64,000 bases of DNA from Siphonodentalium dalli (lineage: Eukaryota > Mollusca > Scaphopoda > Gadilida > Siphonodentaliidae). Positions 24,001 to 35,992 of the stretch are shown here, one piece after another. The notes beneath the pieces are model-generated. The model did no database searches and had not been told where the DNA came from. It was given only the letters and a program-made list of their open reading frames with translations. Position numbers and translations under genes: made by a program. Location of the stretch: contig CP136062.1 in the NCBI GenBank assembly GCA_032622095.1, positions 155,492,875 to 155,556,874 on the forward strand, in the 5' to 3' direction. Position 1 is the stretch's first letter. Each line of letters opens with the position of its first letter.

Positions 24001-27000
24001 AAATAGTGAATTGGCATATACTAATAAATGACGCTTCCGCGTGCATCGTCTTGGTCGCTGCGGGACTTTCAACTCTTCCAAAAACCAGGATCTTTGTTTG
24101 TAATGTATGTCAGTAAGTGCCTATTCGGGGTACCAGTTACAACAACAACAATAACAACATCCAGCCTATGATTCATGGAAAAATGTTATTAAAAAGTTGA
24201 TGTACATGATACAATCTAAACGCACAAATACGAAAACAAAGTTGTTTAAATGAGAACTTTACAAGAAATATTGTTGTCGCTCTGAAACTTCGAAACTATG
24301 AAATAACTGGATACACAATTAATTATCAAACAAGAGTATTTTATGTGTCACGTCTCGATCCGAAAATATCATTATACACACCATCTGATAACGCAGTTTA
24401 TTCAGGGACGGGTGTGTAAATAAGGGGCACAGTTATTTGAAAGATGACTGAAAGTTGAACCCACAACACTTACACAATGTACGTATGCCTGGGTTGGGCA
24501 CAGGCTAGAATTTCATATTTGACACATAAATCATTTTAATGTGGGCCGGTATCAAGGTTAAAAATGGTCACCACTCGGATTTCGAAAACAAATTTATTTC
24601 ATGCAGATGACAAATTTTGATAAGTGAGACCAGTATATGTAGCCACTGTTTCGCAGACATCGCTGCTACCTGATACGGGTGTGGTAAAAGTAAAATGAAA
24701 CATTATTTTCAAAACTAACAAAACATGCTCTAATTATAACCAACCTTTTCTCAATACACACACCACATCCCTTTTACCCCTACTGAACATTTGAAACCAG
24801 ACTGTCACCTTAATGGACGTGTCATTTCGTTTGTTTGCGATGGAGACCATATCTACACATGCTATGTATGATAATATGTATAATGATCGTTGACACGCCA
24901 TGTATATTTTCAACCGCAATAAGCAATATTGGTTGCGGTTTAACGCCACGTGGATATTTCCCCCCATCATATTTTGTTTGAAAAGGTCTAAACGGCTATT
25001 ACTATAAATTATTTAAGCTCACACTTCTTGAATGAAATTTTAATGAAATTTCAGTCGTCCACTGTACCTTGCAGTGTGAATGTTAGCATTTCAGTTAAGA
25101 TTAAAAGAGCATGATACCTTGAAGAAGCACATATCATTTGAAGAAACATCAATGACGACATATACACATTGATGTGGACAAAGGCGACATATGCCAATGT
25201 GTACACAAGCAGAGTGGTATATATAACATGAAATGTTCCTTCTAAGTCGGTAGATTTGCCGAAACATTGTTAGTGAGAATATTGTCAAATTGATGCGATG
25301 CCAAACACTCCTGCACGGTGATAAAATAAATTGGAGAATAATCTTTCTCACAGTATTTATAATTAACAGATAATATATCAAAACACATCATCATTATTAT
25401 ATATTAAATAAATGCAGTGAATATGGCGAAATAGTTTTCATTAGTTTATCGCCGATTGTTGCGTCCAGAATCGAGAAGTAAATATCTACATTTGAGCGAA
25501 GTTCAGATATTTTCTATGGAGTACTCACTATTTGCTTGACATTTTCGGCGATGTTAGTAGAATGACACATTCACCAAATTGGCATAGCACAGGATACTAA
25601 TGGTGATATTTGCTGGTCTTGCAATGACTTGCATGTGACATTCCAGTTTCTGCAGGTGTGGGTGCAGACATAAGACAGGGTGCATATCGAATCAACTTAA
25701 CAAATAATAATTGTGATATTTAGAGAAGGGACACTCCAGTTTCAGCAGGGCCGGGTGTAAAATGATGGGAGCATCAAACCAGTGAACACTAACTATAATA
25801 TGAACCCTCAACACAATGCCTGGTTAGAGCACAGGTTTATGCTTTAAGATTTGATTGCAGCATTATTATTTTAATGGGGATATAAATAGACAGAGTGGCA
25901 TAGACCCCTTGATATTATGTGACACAAACGACATTTTCGAGCATAACTGGAAGGACGCTATTTCCTAACTCCAACATCAAAACTGTTCTAAATACTCACC
26001 ATTGGGATTTTCAAAAACAAATTCGTTTTAATGCAGATGATAAATGTAGGTGGTAAAACGGCATCAGCGTCGGTGGCCACTGTTTTGCTGAAATCGGTAC
26101 TACTGCGGGTGGGAGGCAACGTAGTCTGAAACAATATTTTTTCAAAATTCAAAGAAACCCGATAAAGCTCACAAATTAATAACTAACATTCTCTCAATAC
26201 ACGTGGCATATCCAAGGTGCCAGCAAACACTGGTACACTATTTTAAGAAATTTATCCCTATTGATAATTGGAAAATGTTGAGTGTTGCACCATTATCTAA
26301 ATGTAAATCGTACAAGGATTTGTAGAAATTGGCTGGAATCCTGAAAACATATTATAGTTTATTGATATTTAAAGTGACTTAAATGCGAGGGTTTATTACG
26401 CTGTGATATTTTTGTCTTTTTTGGAGATAATGTTTTAGTTTTGCCACTTTCCTTCAATATCACGTTAAAATATGTCTCTTGTGCCTAAAACGACAGTAAT
26501 CCGTAACCACACTAAGGGCGTCTCATTCTGTACAAGCTGGCGGTGTATGTCTTGGTCAAAAGCCATGACTAGTGCTTGATCAATCAATTGAACATAATGC
26601 TCGATTATTCCTGGATGATAATTTACAAGATGCTGATGTTGAGAGGGGGTTCATCGGTCTTTGTCTTGAATACATTTGTCCTGGATATTCCTCTCGTTAT
26701 AACTATTAAAGTCGGCATTTCTACGTTGGCCTTAAGTTTTGATATATGATGAGTCAGTCGTTTCCTATGATTGCCAATACTGGAAATGACACTGAGACAC
26801 TGTTTTTTTGTATATATGTAAATGTTTAGACAATATGTAGTCGGTACGGGTGGGGCATGGAAAGTGTTTTGGACGTGTGCATATTATATCCACTGCCCCA
26901 GCTGCGTGGCGCTATTTGGTTATATTTAAAAAATGCTCGTTGCGAGGTGTGAATTGGGAGTCTGGCGGTGTAGAACCTTCACAAATGGCGGGGCAACATG

Positions 27001-30000
27001 TGTCGTATATACTGATTTGTAATTGGTGGAAGAAATTAATCTATTTGCCCGCATGCTGAAAAAACAAATTCTTTAAATACAAATTTGTTGAAAATAATCA
27101 AGGATTTTGATTTGAGTTGCCTGCTCCTATAAATTTTATCTAGACTAATGGCATTGAAATATTATATTGTACGAAATTTACCAACACTGACTGATATGCC
27201 AAGCACCAGAACAACATGTATGGCATCAATTGAACAGGGATTAAACAAAGATGGTGGAAAAAGAGTCATGAGCTATTTTAGAATCTGGATATCCAGCATT
27301 TCTCTACGATGTACAACTCAACTTGAGCAACCTGGGTATATGCTGCTCAACTTTAAACAACTAGGATATCTACCGTATACTATATGCACCGTTTGGTGGA
27401 AATCGACTAGTCCGACGACAAGTAAAACCAATTTAATTAAACAGTGGTGGTGTAGAAAGTGGGGGTGACTGAACATAGCTGCTGTTATGACAAATTCATA
27501 TTAACATACGAACATGTCACTGAATATAGTTGGGTGTCACGACCTTAGGAAAACATCAAATTTGAATCTCTGAAAGATGACAATAACTCTAACCATAACT
27601 CTAACCGGAACGCGACCTCAATCCTAACCCGAACCGGTATGGGACGGTACCCTAACACTAACGAGGACGGAACCGTACCATAACACAAACCGAGACGGGA
27701 CCATAAACTGATCCGTAACTCTAACAGGGATACGACGGGACCTTAAGCATAATCCTAACCGGGACGGGACCTTCGTCCGGGCGGAACAATCGGAACCGAA
27801 CCATAACTCTAACCATAACTCGGGGCAAACATCAAATTTGAATCCCTGGAAGATGACGTGGGGCAGAAACAAAATACTGATTTCCAAACATGACAATAAA
27901 GAGACAGTTTCAACATATGTTTATATTACATGAGTTTAATCCGTAACATGATACGGACATATACGTTCAGAAGAGATATCCGTCATGGCTACTGGTTGAA
28001 GTGGTTACTTCAAATAAACGAGATAAATCACTACCATGACTAATCTACGATATGAGCATCACATTGAATCCTGATAATAAAGGAATATGAGAACGGTAAC
28101 ATGGGAATATGGACATCGAGGTGTTATCCTGTAATCAGGTAAGATTTAATCTAGTAATTAATGAGGACCTATGTTGACATTTCTGCTCAAATTTTATTTC
28201 AATGAATTATGTTTAAGGAGACTAATTACCACCACCCAACTACCACATACAAGTTCGAACTGATTTATGATAATATATTCCACGCACAGGAACAATTATT
28301 CAAAACATTACTATTTATGGTTTTGCGCAATCATTCCGAAACTCGTTCTGTATGTGACTAGTTCGTATCTATAGTAAAATATATAAGTTTACTGAACCAA
28401 TCCGATAGTGTTTCGTGTAATGTTGTCGTTGGTAGCTATATAATATTATACAGATACATACCATTGTTGGAAGGTTATACTATACAGTTCTAGTTTGATG
28501 TAAGCAGATCACTCAACAAAAATATTTCCATGATGTTGAGTTGTTAACTTATTACACACTATAACAATAATTTAAGTTCGCTGGAAAATCAGGTTACTCA
28601 ATGAGGAAGCCTACAACTGTAAGAGTTTACGCTTACCTGGTTGTTCTCCCTTTTACAGAATATGGTTCCAACTCATGACTGCGAAATCTACGTAGTTGTC
28701 TACTCGCGAGGAGACCGGAAGTCCTTTCGCCACGCAATTGACATCCTGTTCCATTTGCGCCGAGTGAGCAAAGTCACCAAGCCCATCATTTTGGTGGAGA
28801 ACAAGTGCGATCTTGTCCGGACAAAGGTCATCGCCGCCGGAGGTGAGTACCGTGTCTTTGCCAAACACTGAATTACTAGTAGTTTCCGAATGAAATGTTC
28901 AGATAAGTTCTACAACCGGCCAGTGTAGAACCTATTTTCTGAACATTATATATAGGTATGACTCATCTGCACTTGTATTATATGTTCGTCTGTCGTCTGC
29001 TAATAATATGTCATTCCAATATATACTGTTATACCTGATGGGAGAAACTATTTTGTGATGACATGGTTAACATCTCCATGGACAGTTTATTACATATATT
29101 ATTTCAGATGTTCTAGCAATGGGTCAATATCTTCAAAAGTTTAAATATGTTCACTAGACGCACAAAACACTTAAATATACTTTACCTAGATCCAGCTATG
29201 TATGGGGCCATCTCCAACTCTCTTCAATAGAATATATGCAATAAATTAATGAATTTGAGTCGTCGTACATGAGTGAAAAAAAACAGTAATTTAGTCTATT
29301 ACATCGCCCATGAAGAGTATGTACTGTCGCAAAGGGAGATAAATCATGAGTCAGAAATAAGCTAAATGTTTTTGAGCAGAAATAACAATTCTAAATTAAA
29401 TTGAACGTGAGTTGAATCCTTGTGAACATCTGCAGTACACCGGTTTATCACATAATTAACCGTTAACCCCGTCCCAATGTTTTAGTAAGACACACGTGTA
29501 TTATCGCTGCGCGCAGTGACGTAAGGGCTTATATCAATGGTGTCGAAGCCAATTCGGGGACTTTATTATTATGTTAAACATAATGTAATTACGATATTCG
29601 ATTTTTGTTGCGTTATTTAGTGTTGGGTGTGAGATAACATGGTTGATACGGGTTGTTGACAAAATTGTTCAACATGAAAAGACACATTTGAAATTAAATA
29701 TATTCGCTCTTGAATGTGCGTTTACATCATATTTGGTTGTGATAAGGAACCCAATATTAATTTGGTTAATCCCAGCCTTTTCGATGTCGTTTTTCCTCGC
29801 GTATGTGTGACTGTGATAAAATGGATCTTAAATTCGTCGCCTTTCTATGCGAATTGTATTATTCCAATAAATTCGATTCTAGCCTCACAAAAGCTCGGTT
29901 CGAATATAATTTAGTGCACTCGGTTGATTACTTTCGTATACATGTGCGACTCATTAGATATCCTCTATGTTTCAAGTTGTTCTTTTGTAGGAAAATTGTT

Positions 30001-30467
30001 TTGACTTGAAAATCAGGAAGTGGTGTTTTGGAAGAAAGAGTGCCAAATTGCAAAATGGTATCCTCTCTGACAAATGCACAATTGTTTGCGCTCTATAATT
30101 ACACTAGAGTTGCAGTGAATCCACAATTGTTATGATGCTGCTTTCTTTATGAAATATTTACTTTGTGAATTTGTTTCCATGGCCTCCGATGTTGAAACAA
30201 GCTACCTCTGCCCCTCCTTGACATTCATTTTAACTTTCGAATGTCTCTTTTTTTACAGAAGGGAAAAAAGTCGCCCTGTCATACAACTGCAAATTTGTGG
30301 AGACATCGACACTCTTCCATCACAACGTGGATGAGTTGTTGGTCGGTATTCATAAAAAAAACTCTTTGCACAACAACGCGCGAACAGGCTCAGGGAGGAA
30401 GATGAAGGCACTTTTACCACGCATTTTCAAGAGTAAAGCATCCTGTGAAAATTTGATGAAATTATAA
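20690..30467 (+). CDS. RGK-family small GTPase (Rad/Gem/Rem-like), four coding exons
   Basis: RGK proteins are atypical Ras-like GTPases that bind voltage-gated calcium-channel beta subunits and 14-3-3 and remodel the cytoskeleton (family knowledge). Joined exons 20690-21014, 23358-23446, 28659-28842 and 30259-30467 give 268 residues; introns have GT..AG ends and phases 1, 0 and 1, and the frame stays open. Residues 36-62 are Ser-rich, as in RGK N-terminal extensions. The P-loop GSHGVGKT is at 82-89. EIYVVVYSRGDRKSF (147-161) matches the family's YLIVYS..DR.SF. G4 is NKCD (186-189) and G5 is CKFVETS (210-216). The C-terminus is basic and ends CENLMKL, fitting the RGK signature C-x-x-L-x-x-L; there is no CAAX box. 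No G2 Thr or G3 DxxG is visible; the segment WQCFNEE sits where RGKs have DxWE. I assign the family, not a particular paralogue. Confidence 0.82.
21015..23357 (+). other. RGK intron 1
   Basis: It is 2.3 kb with no recognised gene inside. It holds an imperfect hairpin at 22057-22112 and AT-rich sequence. The acceptor is ATTCCAG at 23351-23357. Confidence 0.7.
22057..22112. repeat. Imperfect hairpin, related to 28894-28947
   Basis: GTTCAGACAATAAGCTCAAC on the left pairs with a GTTGAACTTATTATCTGGAC right arm. The sequence AATGAAATGTTCAGA at its left edge also opens the hairpin in intron 3, so the two may be copies of one small foldback family. Confidence 0.55.
23358..23446 (+). CDS. RGK exon 2
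   Basis: 89 bp; with the last base of exon 1 it encodes a run starting EDDDDN and ending TNQ (residues 109-138). The acceptor is TTCCAG|AAG and the donor CAG|GTATGA. It covers the VxVxxDGE-like strand before the G3 position of RGK proteins. It is short, so the call rests on frame, splice sites and position. Confidence 0.7.
23762..23823. repeat. 19-bp perfect inverted repeat
   Basis: GAGTGGAATTGTGGTTTTA (23762-23780) and TAAAACCACAATTCCACTC (23805-23823) are exact reverse complements with a 24-base loop. A further ACCACGAG / CTCGTGGT pair (23781-23788 and 23821-23828) overlaps the arms and allows an alternative fold. It looks like a miniature foldback element. Confidence 0.8.
24400..24780. 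repeat. Intronic repeat pair, copy 1
   Basis: Shares with 25735-26220, in order, GGG(A/C)CGGGTGT, ATGCCTGG.T..G.GCACAGG, ATTTTAATG.GG, CACCA(C/T)T.GGAT, AAAACAAATT..TTT.ATGCAGATGA, GCCACTGTTT.GC, and CTCAATACAC. The copies are well diverged. Confidence 0.65.
25735..26220. repeat. Intronic repeat pair, copy 2
   Basis: This is the partner of 24400-24780, in the same orientation. A shorter echo of its left end (CCAGTTTCTGCAGG, GTGGGTGCAGA) is at 25645-25680. The whole looks like an old dispersed repeat, family unknown. Confidence 0.65.
27551..27856. repeat. Telomere-like GC block bounded by 30-bp direct repeats
   Basis: A stretch of degenerate CTAACC and GGGACGGGACC motifs lies between AAACATCAAATTTGAATCTC at 27551 and nearly the same sequence at 27827, each followed by TG(A/G)AAGATGA. 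ATAACTCTAACCATAACTC occurs next to both direct repeats, on the inner side. The spacing of 276 bp suggests a tandem unit with a partial second copy. The same motif family makes up 31224-34380. Confidence 0.75.
28659..28842 (+). CDS. RGK exon 3 (G4 NKCD)
   Basis: 184 bp encoding residues 139-199 plus one base. It begins after TTTTACAG and ends at GGAG|GTGAGT, both near consensus. It contains the VVVYSRGDRKSF segment and the guanine-specificity motif NKCD. This exon is repeated without visible change in unit 2. Confidence 0.85.
28894..28947. repeat. Imperfect hairpin in intron 3
   Basis: AATGTTCAGATAAGTTCTAC pairs with GTAGAACCTATTTTCTGAAC, with a GC-rich loop. It begins like the hairpin at 22057. 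The rest of intron 3 (28843-30258) holds no gene I recognise. Everything here is repeated in unit 2. Confidence 0.6.
30259..30467 (+). CDS. RGK exon 4 (G5 motif, C-terminus, stop)
   Basis: It starts after TTTTACAG and reads through to TAA at 30465-30467. It holds CKFVETS, the HHNVDELLVGI segment typical of RGK helix 5, a basic tail and the terminal CENLMKL. Unit 2 differs at two codons, giving Leu226Val and Lys233Gln. Confidence 0.85.
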
Positions 30468-30816
30468 TTTATCAGTCACCTGTTCAGCAACATTCAGAGT
30501 ATGAAATGATGTTATTATAACAATTGTTATATATTTATCATCGGTTATGTGAGATCGTGTAGCACGAGTGCTGTGTGGTAATGTGTTATCTTTGTCAGTG
30601 TTGAGAAGGAAACATGTATACCATTTTAAACAGAGAATACTTGAAGCTAAAAACCATATCCTGTCATCCATTTGTAACTCAGATATATTCAAATCGAAAT
30701 TATTCAAAATCATGGAATCATATGTTGTACACTTAGCTGCATATATATATATAACATAAACGTAGCATATAACGTATGATTATTTTGTAAGTTATGGATA
30801 ATTATGTATAGTCTGA

Positions 30817-30822
30817 AATAAA
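30817..30822 (+). promoter_or_regulatory. Candidate polyadenylation signal of the RGK gene
   Basis: AATAAA occurs 350 bp after the stop codon, in AT-rich sequence before the microsatellite. It is repeated at 48316-48321 in unit 2. Confidence 0.45.
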
Positions 30823-30840
30823 ACTATATATCCATGTAGA

Positions 30841-30972
30841 GCATTATCATCATCACCATTATCACCGTTGTCATCATCATGGTCATTATCGTAATCATCA
30901 TAACTGCTATCTGTTATCACAATCAACATCAACATCATCGCCGGCATCATCATATTCGTCGCCGTCGTCTTA
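30841..30972. repeat. Imperfect ATC/CAT trinucleotide repeat
   Basis: Runs such as CATCATCACC, CATCATCATGG and CATCAACATCATCGCC make an interrupted triplet repeat of about 130 bp. It is repeated at 48341-48471. The flank 30973-31223 has no gene. Confidence 0.85.
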
Positions 30973-31223
30973 AGTAATCACCACCAATTGTTTGGATTAT
31001 ATGAGCATTGACGGTTAACTATTTCGGTCGTAAATATATCTACACGCGCTTCCATTCATCAAACGACGTGAATTCCGTTACTAATTGATCATTCGGCAAA
31101 ATCCGAGAACGGTGGGAAATTACCTCTCATTCGTAAGCGGCCAACGGGGCCGAACACAATTAGGATCAGCTTTCAAAAAATGGCCTGAAAATGAGTTACC
31201 GCTCTGGTCTGTCAGGAAAATTT

Positions 31224-34200
31224 CGGGACCGGATGACTCGGAACTTTAACCAGGACAGGCGTGTTGGGGACCCTAAAGGGACGGGACAGTAATTCTAGCT
31301 GGACCCGGGCCGTGGCTATTAATCTAACCGCGGGCGGGACAAATCGGTACCCTGACCCTAACCGGGGCGGGACGCGACTCTAACATTAACTGGGACGGGA
31401 CCTTAGGCCTAACCATAACCGGGGCGGCATCGTAACCCTAACACTGAACAGGACGACGCGGTATCCTAACCCTGACCGGACGGGACCATAAGTTGTATGT
31501 GGGTGTTCGGAACGGATTGTAACTTAACCATAACCGAACCTGGGCCCTACCCCGGAGCGAAACGGTACGGGACCCCAACCTTAACACAGACTGGACGAGA
31601 CCGTAATTCTAGCTGGACCGTGACTCATAGTTCTAACCGCGGACGGAACAAGTCGGGATCCTAACCGGGGCGGGACGAAACCCTAACTCTAACCGGGACG
31701 GGAAATAAAGCATAAACATAACCCTAACGGCAGCTTAACTCTAAGACTGAACAGGCCTAGTCCGACCGGACGGGACCATAACCTTTATGTTGGGGTCGGA
31801 GTGACTGTAACTTTAACCCTAACCGGATCGGGGCCCTATCCAGGAACTGAACGGGGCGGGGCCCTAAGCCAGGCAGGACGGGACCTTGACCCAACCCTGA
31901 CGGGACATTAACACTAGCTACACCAATAACCCTAAACCTAAACGGCACTGGACGGCTCTGAACGGGAATTTAACCCTAGCCCTAACCGAGACGTGACCAT
32001 AACGCTAACCGTTAGGGGAACCCAATACTAACCGGGACGTGACCCCTGACCCTAACCCATTCGGGACGGGAGCTTAACCCTAACTCTAACCGGGACGGTT
32101 GGAACCTAACACTAACAATACTCGTAACCTGATGGTGGATCCGGATGGTCCGTACATCGGACGGGACGAGCCGGGACCATAACAAGGAAGAGACGGGACC
32201 ATAGGACGGTACCCTATCTCTAACCGGAACCCTAACCCTACCCCGGGGCGGAAGTCGGGGGAGGGACGTTAAAACTAATCATAACCATAACCGGGACGGC
32301 ACCAGTCGGGGGCAATAACAATAACTGAAAAGAGGCCTTAAGCCTAACCACAAAGGGGGTGGGACCTAAACCTTAATACGGACCAGAACGGGAGGTTAAC
32401 ATAACTACAACCGGGACTGGTGCTAAACCCCTAACCCGTACCGGACGGGCGGGATTCTAATTTGGATGTGGTGGTTCGGAACGGTACTGTAACATAATCA
32501 TGTCGGGGGTCTGACACGGAAATTAATTGGTCGGGACCCAAACACTAACAGGACGGGGCCTATGCCCCAACCCTGACCGTGACGGGACCTCAACCCTTGG
32601 CAAAACTATAACCCAAACCCTAAAGGGACTGGACGGTTCGGGCGGGAACTTAAACACAACACAACTAACCTGGTCAGGGCCCTATCACTAACCGGCACGG
32701 AGCCTTACACATAACCTTGGCGGGAGTTTAACCCTATCTGGTACGGGATGTTACTACAGTACTAACTGACAACAATCGTTACCTGGCGGGTAAACCCGAC
32801 CGCGGACGGGACGAATCGGGACCCTAACCAGGACGGCACCCTAACCTTTAACTGAACGTAACTGGTTGGAACGGGACCTTAACACTAAACGTAAACATAA
32901 AACTGGACGGGGCCAGAGGACCTGACGTTCACACTAACCATAACCGGGACTGTACGGCTCTGGGCTGGAATTTCACAATAACCATAACTGGGACGGGACC
33001 AGTCGGGACCCTAACACTAACCTGGACTGGACCTTTGTCCGATTCCTAACTCGAACTTGGACGGGACCTTGAGCCTAACCCATAACCGGGAAGGGACGGG
33101 ACCACAACAAGGGCGGTATCCTAACAGTAGCAAGAACTGGACGGATTGGAACGGGACCTTAACCCTAACCATTACCCTAAACCGGGACCAGTGTCATGGG
33201 ACGTCCGGGACGTTAACACTAACCTTAACGATAACCCTAACCGGGACTGGACGGCTCTGAACTGGAACTTCACCAGAACCTGACTGCGACGAGACCAGTC
33301 GGATTCCTAACACTAACCGGGACTCGACCTTAGAGCCATATCCCTAACTCTAACTTGGACGAAACATTGAACCTAACCTTAACCGGGACGGGAGCTTAAC
33401 CCTGACAATAACCGGGGAGGTACCCCAAGCTGGACGTGGCGGGATGGGACCATAACTCTAACCCTAACCGGACGGGACGAGTCGGGAAACTAACCCGGGA
33501 TGGAGAGAGACACTAACCCTACCAGAGTATGACCCTAACCATAACTGTGACTGGACGGCTCGGGAATGTAATTTAGGCCTAACACTAACCCTAACTGGGA
33601 CGGACCCTACCACTAACCGAAACGTTACGGTACCTTAAACCAACACCCAACTCAAACCGTGGCGGGATGGGGCTGGACCTTAAGCCTAACCTAATTATGA
33701 GTGGACCCCGACTCGAACCGCGACATGGTCTTAACCTTAGCTCTAACCGGGAGGGGACCGTAACACTATCCGAGATGTGACGGGACCGTAAACCGAGCCC
33801 TAACTCTAAGCGGGACTCGACATTAAAACTAACTCTAGCTAATCCGGGGAGGATGGGACCTAACCCTAATCGGGACGGAACCGTAACCCTAATTCTAACA
33901 GGTACGGGACTCTAACCCTTACAGGACGGGATGTAAACCTTAACCCTAACTGGTACTTGACCTTAAACCTAACTCTAAGCCGAACCGTGTAGGGACGGGC
34001 CTTAACCATAACTATAACCGGGACGGGACCTTTAGGTTCCCCTACCCAACCGCGGCGGTGTGTGCCGGCCCTTAATCCTACACTAATCCGAATGCCAGCG
34101 GGAGGACATTAAACCTATCTCTAATCCGAATCGGGGCGGGACGGGACCTTAACACTACCCATAACCGGGACGGGACTGGACCCACACACTGACCGTGACG

Positions 34201-34380
34201 GGATCCTAGTATGACAGGGATAGATCGAGATGGGACCTTTACACTATAGCACTAATCCTAAACGGGACAGGACGGGGCGGATCCTAACCCTAACTGGGAC
34301 GGGACCCTAACCATAACCGGGATGGACGGGATGGGACAGCGGGCGCGTGTAGTGACGGTGACGGGGCGCGCGGGCGGAGC
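31224..34380. repeat. Telomere-like degenerate GC-rich array, unit 1
   Basis: About 3.1 kb built from variants of CCCTAACC alternating with GGGACGGGACC. This is the C-strand of the common metazoan telomere repeat TTAGGG mixed with a second GC-rich motif. Longer sub-motifs recur, such as GACTGGACGGCTC (33247 and similar near 31948, 32629, 32949 and 33551). Small open frames in it (for example 33057-33260 with repeated TLTLTIT) reflect the repeat and are not genes. The array is sharply different in base composition from its flanks. Confidence 0.85.
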
Positions 34381-35992
34381 AACTCGTAGTTGTGTTGGTT
34401 GGGGCGTCACTGTACGTCTGTTTTCGACCAATTGGCACTGATGTTCTAATTTTTTCGGTCCAAATTATCGCCCCATGCACTTTCACTTCAATGTTCCAGA
34501 CCGAGCATAGCAGCAACTCATATTCGGACACTTTTTGAAACTCGATCCAAATTTACTTCGGCTAAATCGAATTCTATCCAGCTATTATTTACATATACTT
34601 CTGAACACCTGATATATACATATTTTTTGTTTTGAACTATCAACGTTAGCGTTGTTAACGTAATGAGAGCGGGTCTCAAGTTACAAAGAGCACATACTAA
34701 TAACACTGTCAATGGCTACCGTTTTAAACCTGTTTACCCTGGAAGCCTATAACATTGTAGAGGTCGGTTGTTTATTATGACATCAAGGTGAACATATCCA
34801 TACTGCACATGGCGTCACTTTATATTGCAACCAGTCTTTTCGCTTGCTTCTTGAATTAACGAACAGCAGAGGAATATCTGCTGGTTGCTTTCATGTTTTC
34901 ATTTCAATTCAATATGTTGGGACGTTTGTACACCCGCAATCCGATATTTGACTAAGAGATGATTATAATTTTGCGTAGAAGTACAATTTAGTTTTATCTT
35001 ATCGAATATGCCATTTCATTTTATGCCATTGTCTGATTTATTTGATTTATATTCGTGAATAATCCTGTGTCTTTCAATTGTTCTTGGCTGATAGCGATTC
35101 ACGTGATTAGATTCATATATCTGTATGTGGCTCATGTTATCGTTTCTACATTGTGTATCATGGTTTTGCATGCTTCAATATCTACTGGTTAATTTATTTT
35201 GGCTTTTATGTGTTAATTTCATTTCATTCGAGTCTTTTGTAACGTACATAAATTGCCCACAACTCGATATTTGGCCAAGCGATTATTCAACTTTTGCATA
35301 GAAGTAAACTTTATTTTTTGAAAATATCATTTTATCATGACATTCACTGATTTGTATGATTGTTATTCATGCGCTCTAAATAATCCTGTCACTTCCAATT
35401 GTCGATTCGTGATCTTGAATCACGAGATCATATTCATATATTTGGCGATTGCTCAAGCCGATGTTCTATGTTTTCACGTTTACTACACATAGCGATTACG
35501 CAGACCAATGTTCTACATGTACGTTGTAATGCGTATTACATTATGTTGATTGTGTTCATGGTATACATTGTCCCGAATGTCCTTAACCAGACACCACATG
35601 TAAGCGAAAAATAAATTTGTCGGATCGGAATAATGGACTTTGTCTCACTTACTCCCTATGCATGGAAATTGCTTTAATAGGCATCAAACCAGTGACATTA
35701 CATAACTACGGTCTTTACTTATTGTATACAAATTAATAGAAGTTCAGTAAAAATAACTATAATTTGATTAAGTCTCTTTAATCCGTGTTATCGAAGAAAA
35801 TATATCGTCAAATGTATAGCGTATTGGGGTACTATTACTTGTACAACCACTTATCTCACATATATCCTAGATTCGTTTCGTTTGCAACTGATGGTAAATT
35901 GTGTTCTTAGTATTTTGTTGAAAGGTAACTGATATGTATACTGTTGATACGTGCGGTTCCAGCTGGACTATACGCACCCCTGATCAAGACTT
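34381..35992. repeat. AT-rich region with diverged tandem duplication
   Basis: Within it, 34905-35180 and 35213-35490 are collinear with an offset of about 323 bp. Shared landmarks are CGATATTTG.C.AAG, TTTTGC.TAGAAGTA, AATAATCCTGT, GATT.(A/G)TGAT and the CATATT(C/T)ATAT stretch. No coding family is recognised; the frame 35399-35614 lies inside the repeat. Copied in unit 2. Confidence 0.6.

Larger units (their letters stand above)
23447..28658 (+). other. RGK intron 2
   Basis: It is 5.2 kb. It contains a perfect 19-bp stem at 23762-23823, a pair of diverged repeats (24400-24780 and 25735-26220), a telomere-like block bounded by direct repeats (27551-27856), and the right edge of the unit 2 deletion (28026). 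Open frames at 26850-27059 and 27148-27468 match no family I know. Confidence 0.7.

Noticed and set aside
27148-27468. 106-codon + strand frame in RGK intron 2
   Set aside because: No match to a known family and no splice or codon evidence that it is a real exon.
33057-33260. Small frame with repeated Thr-Leu-Thr-Ile residues
   Set aside because: It is a direct translation of the CCCTAACC-type array.
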